A stretch of 17,876 nucleotides of DNA from Rhodospirillaceae bacterium UBA6608 (GTDB taxonomy: Bacteria; Pseudomonadota; Alphaproteobacteria; Rhodospirillales_A; Casp-alpha2), in assembly GCA_002433335.1 (NCBI GenBank), contig DJHY01000001.1, forward strand, positions 1 to 17,876, read 5' to 3'. Made by a program: the position numbers and the translations under genes. Below are positions 15,187 through 17,876 of this stretch, piece by piece (position 1 is the stretch's first letter; each line of letters begins with the position of its first letter). The notes beneath the pieces were generated by a model. That model saw only the letters and a list, made by a program, of their open reading frames with translations, did not search any database and was not told where the DNA came from.

Positions 15187-16634
15187 CCGAGACGACGACG
15201 GCTCAAGACCTCTGCGATCTGACGGCGACCGACCTGCGCCGCATGATCGGCACCAAGCAAATCTCTCCGGTCGAATTGCTGGAAAGCTGCATCGCCCGGA
15301 TCGAGGCCGTGGACCCGGCCGTCAACTGCATGGTCGGCCGTGCGTTCGATCGTGCGCGCGAGGAAGCCAAGGTCGCCGAACAGATGGTGCTGGACGGCGA
15401 AGACCTGGGCCTGTTGCACGGTCTGCCGATCGGCATCAAGGACCTGGAATCGACCGAAGGCGTGCGCACCACCTGGGGGTCGCTGATCTATAAGGACAAC
15501 GTGCCGGAAGCGGACCAAGGTTCCGTCGCCGCCGTGCGGGCGGAAGGCGCGATCGTCGTCGGCAAGACCAACACCCCGGAATTCGGCGCCGGCGCCAATA
15601 CCAAGAACCGCGTCTATGGCGCCACCGGCAATCCGTTCAATCCCGAGCTGACCTGCGCGGGGTCGTCCGGCGGCTCGGCCGTGGCCCTGGCCACCGGCAT
15701 GGTGCCGATTGCGTCCGGCTCCGATTACGGCGGCAGCTTGCGCACCCCGTCGTCGTTCTGCGGCGTGGTCGGGTTCCGCCCGTCGATCGGCACGGTCCCG
15801 GCGGAAAGCCGCTCGGCGGCGCTGGTGCCCTGGTCTGTTCTGGGGCCGATGGGGCGCACGGTCCAAGACGCGCACCTGTTGTTGCAGGCGCAGGTCGATC
15901 ACGACATCCGCGATCCGTTTTCCCATGCCGTCGATCCGCGTCTGTTCGGTGCGCTTGACGGATTGGACCTGGGCTCGATCCGGGCCGCGATCTCGACCGA
16001 TCTGGGCTGCTGCCCCATCGACAACGGCATCCGCGCCACGTTCAAGGAACGCACGGACATGTTCCGCGGCGTCTTCGCCGAGGCCCAGGACCGCGACCCG
16101 GACATGGGCGACATGCATCGCCTGTTCGAAGTGTTCCGCGGCATCGCCTTCGTCGCGGCGCATCAGGAGAAGCTGGCCAACCACCGCGACCTGCTGGGCC
16201 CCAACGTGATCGACAATACCTCGCGCGGGTTGGAAATCACGGCCTCCGACACGGGCTGGGCTTTCGTCGAACAGGGCAAGGTGATGCGCAACTTCATCGA
16301 CATGTTCCAAGAGGTCGATGTGCTGATCAGCCCCGCGACCTCGGTCTCGCCGTTCCCGCACGAACAGCTTTATATCGACGAAATCAACGGCGAGAAGCTA
16401 CCGACCTACATGCGTTGGCTGGCGATCAGCTACGCCCCGACCATGGCCCTGGCCTGTTCCTGCGTCATTCCTTGCGGCGTCGATGACAAGGGTCTGCCGT
16501 TCGGTATTCAGATCATGGCGCCGCGCGGGTCGGACGCGTTGGTCCTGGCCGTCGCTCATGCCATGGAACAGTACTTCCAAGGCAACGAAGCGCTGCACCG
16601 TCCGATCCCGGACCTGAAGAAGTTGGGGGCGTGA
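15183..16634 (+). CDS. Amidase-signature-family hydrolase, second tandem copy
   Basis: A 483-residue paralogue of the preceding amidase, recognisable from the shared CDLTATDLRRMI and SPVELLESC starts onward. The triad is complete: Lys86 in GLPIGIKDL, Ser161 in AGSSGGSA, and Ser185 in GSDYGGSLRTPS. The difference next to the nucleophile (DYGGS here, DSGGS in the first copy) and the divergent C-terminal half suggest a different substrate pocket. Its ATG overlaps the previous stop (15183-15186), so the two are probably translated at similar levels. The M81 gene starts 7 bases after its stop. No export signal is visible. Confidence 0.92.
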   Translation: MTETTTAQDLCDLTATDLRRMIGTKQISPVELLESCIARIEAVDPAVNCMVGRAFDRAREEAKVAEQMVLDGEDLGLLHGLPIGIKDLESTEGVRTTWGSLIYKDNVPEADQGSVAAVRAEGAIVVGKTNTPEFGAGANTKNRVYGATGNPFNPELTCAGSSGGSAVALATGMVPIASGSDYGGSLRTPSSFCGVVGFRPSIGTVPAESRSAALVPWSVLGPMGRTVQDAHLLLQAQVDHDIRDPFSHAVDPRLFGALDGLDLGSIRAAISTDLGCCPIDNGIRATFKERTDMFRGVFAEAQDRDPDMGDMHRLFEVFRGIAFVAAHQEKLANHRDLLGPNVIDNTSRGLEITASDTGWAFVEQGKVMRNFIDMFQEVDVLISPATSVSPFPHEQLYIDEINGEKLPTYMRWLAISYAPTMALACSCVIPCGVDDKGLPFGIQIMAPRGSDALVLAVAHAMEQYFQGNEALHRPIPDLKKLGA

Positions 16635-16641
16635 TCGAGCC

Positions 16642-17876
16642 ATGTCCAAGCGCGTCCTGATTGCCGCGTTCAAACACGAGACCAATACCTTCTCGGTCCT
16701 GCCGACCGATTTGGCGGCCTACCAAGCGCGGGAATATTACCGCGACGCCGAGGTCGTGAAGAAAATGCGCGGCACCCGGACCGAGGTCGGCGCGGCGCTG
16801 GACGCCGGGCAACGGCATGGATGGACGATGTGTCATCCGATCTGCGCCAATGCCATGCCGTCGGGCCGGGTGACCAAGGACATGCACGACCATGTCGTCG
16901 ACATCCTGGTCACGGCGTTGAAGAAAGACGGGCCGTTCGACGGCATCTACCTGTGCCTGCACGGGGCCATGGCCTGCGAACACGACGATGACGGCGAGGG
17001 CCGCCTGTTGCAGGCCTTGCGCGACGAGGTCGGGCCGGACATGCCCATCGCGGCGACGCTGGACCTGCATGCCAACGTCACCGACCGCATGGCGGACCTG
17101 ACGAACATCCTGATCAGCTATCGGACCTATCCGCATGTCGACCAGTACGAGGTCGCGACCCAGGCCTGCGATCTGTTGCAGCGGACCATGGACGGCGAAA
17201 TTCATCCGACCGTGCAGGTCCGCCGGGGCGACATGTTGGACGGCGCCGATTTCGGGCGAACGACCGAGCCGGGACCGATGACCGAGGCCTTGGCCGAGCT
17301 GGACAAACTGCTGGCGGCGACGCCCGGAACCTACAGCGGGTCGATCAATTCCGGTTTTCCCTGGGCGGATACTTACGATTCCGGCCCGACCTGCGTGGTT
17401 GTGGGCGAGGGCAAGAACCCGGCCTATGGCGAGATCGCGGACAAGATCATCGCCCAGCTTTGGGAAGACCGCCATCGCCTGACCATCACCACCTACACCG
17501 TCGCCGAAACCATGGCCCAGGTGAAGGATACCCTGGCCCAGGGCGTGGACGGTCCCATCGTGCTGAACGACTTCGCTGACAATCCGGGCGGCGGCGGCTA
17601 TGCCGATGCGACGCGGCTGTTGGCCGGGATGATCGACGCGGGCCTGACCGATGCGGCATTCAGCGTGCTGTGCGATCCCGAAGCGGCGGCGGCTTGCCAC
17701 GCGGCGGGCATCGGCGCGACCATCGATCTGGCCATCGGCGGCAAGGTCGACGCCACGGTGCAGGGCGGGCCGCTGACGTTGTCGGGCAAGGTGACGAACC
17801 TGACTGACGGAAAGTTCCAGATCGAAGGCCCGATGACCCGTGGCCTGCACATCGACATGGGGCCGACGGCGGTGTT
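16642..17876 (+). CDS. M81-family (MlrC-like) metallopeptidase, C-terminus cut by the window
   Basis: The first 411 residues of a protein of the MlrC family, typically around 500 residues. It starts MSKRVLIAAFKHETNTFS. His107 (CLHGAM), Asp141 and His143 (TLDLHANV), His165 (RTYPHVD) and Glu13 (KHETN) have the same spacing (34, 2 and 22 residues between the metal-site residues) as, from memory, the zinc and catalytic residues of microcystin-degrading MlrC. Later family motifs NDFADNPGGGG (309-319) and DMGPTAV (405-411) are present. MlrC cleaves peptide bonds in linearised microcystin, but most relatives act on unknown substrates. The ATG follows the amidase stop by 7 bases, with only GGGGG and GAG upstream. 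No signal peptide is seen. The frame is open at the right edge. Confidence 0.92.
   Translation, partial: MSKRVLIAAFKHETNTFSVLPTDLAAYQAREYYRDAEVVKKMRGTRTEVGAALDAGQRHGWTMCHPICANAMPSGRVTKDMHDHVVDILVTALKKDGPFDGIYLCLHGAMACEHDDDGEGRLLQALRDEVGPDMPIAATLDLHANVTDRMADLTNILISYRTYPHVDQYEVATQACDLLQRTMDGEIHPTVQVRRGDMLDGADFGRTTEPGPMTEALAELDKLLAATPGTYSGSINSGFPWADTYDSGPTCVVVGEGKNPAYGEIADKIIAQLWEDRHRLTITTYTVAETMAQVKDTLAQGVDGPIVLNDFADNPGGGGYADATRLLAGMIDAGLTDAAFSVLCDPEAAAACHAAGIGATIDLAIGGKVDATVQGGPLTLSGKVTNLTDGKFQIEGPMTRGLHIDMGPTAV

Noticed and set aside
13753..16634. The amidases as GatA of the tRNA amidotransferase
   Set aside because: Two paralogues in a transport operon with no gatB or gatC neighbours fit catabolic amidases better.
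12311..17850. Long minus-strand frames opposite the M20, amidase and M81 genes (12311-13753, 13630-15138, 14961-16361, 16513-17850)
   Set aside because: All lie opposite genes with intact catalytic motifs and have the same His/Arg/Gly/Gln-rich composition as other antisense artefacts.
5010..17876. Identification of the operon as a microcystin-degradation (mlr) cluster
   Set aside because: Only an MlrC-like protein is present; no MlrA- or MlrB-like protease, and the transport is by an ABC importer rather than an MlrD-like carrier.
1..17876. CRISPR array, insertion sequence, prophage, tRNA or rRNA
   Set aside because: No regularly spaced repeats, transposase or integrase motifs, terminal inverted repeats with target duplications, or cloverleaf-like sequences were found by eye.

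Overview
The window is GC-rich (low-60s percent by eye) bacterial DNA. Its gene families (an alphaproteobacterial-type QueA, a Dpp/Opp-type ABC importer, class III CoA-transferase, M20 and M81 metallopeptidases, amidase-signature hydrolases) suggest an alphaproteobacterium, possibly of the Rhodospirillales. That placement is inferred from protein style only; no rRNA or other phylogenetic marker is present. I found no tRNA, rRNA, CRISPR array, insertion sequence or phage gene.

Layout. Positions 1-276 (minus) hold the first 92 codons of tRNA-modifying queA. Divergent from it is a small YqaE/Pmp3-like membrane protein (418-642, plus). Two minus-strand genes follow: a 95-residue two-helix membrane protein (667-954) and, upstream of it, a Gfo/Idh/MocA oxidoreductase (984-1979). 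A DMT/EamA transporter (2078-3028, plus) has promoter hexamers placed so that its mRNA may be leaderless. It converges on an unusual class III CoA-transferase (3047-4459, minus). A 550-base gene-free stretch (4460-5009) with palindromes separates that gene from the main operon.

The main operon runs on the plus strand from 5010 to beyond the right edge. It encodes a complete peptide-type ABC importer (periplasmic binding protein, two permeases, two ATPases), two tandem paralogous M20 metallopeptidases, two tandem paralogous amidase-signature hydrolases, and an MlrC-like M81 metallopeptidase cut by the window end. Short gaps and two ATGA stop/start overlaps support one transcription unit. Three strong hairpins lie at 6566-6592, 10582-10612 and 12271-12302. 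They split the unit into binding protein / importer core / first M20 / remaining enzymes, which could set different expression levels.

The most sensible reading is an import-and-hydrolyse pathway for an amide- or peptide-like compound. The importer brings it in and up to five cytoplasmic hydrolases, lacking any visible export signal, cleave its amide bonds. The CoA-transferase might process a released acid, but this is speculation. The substrate cannot be read from the sequence. I do not recognise this exact gene set as a named pathway. No transcriptional regulator is encoded in the window.
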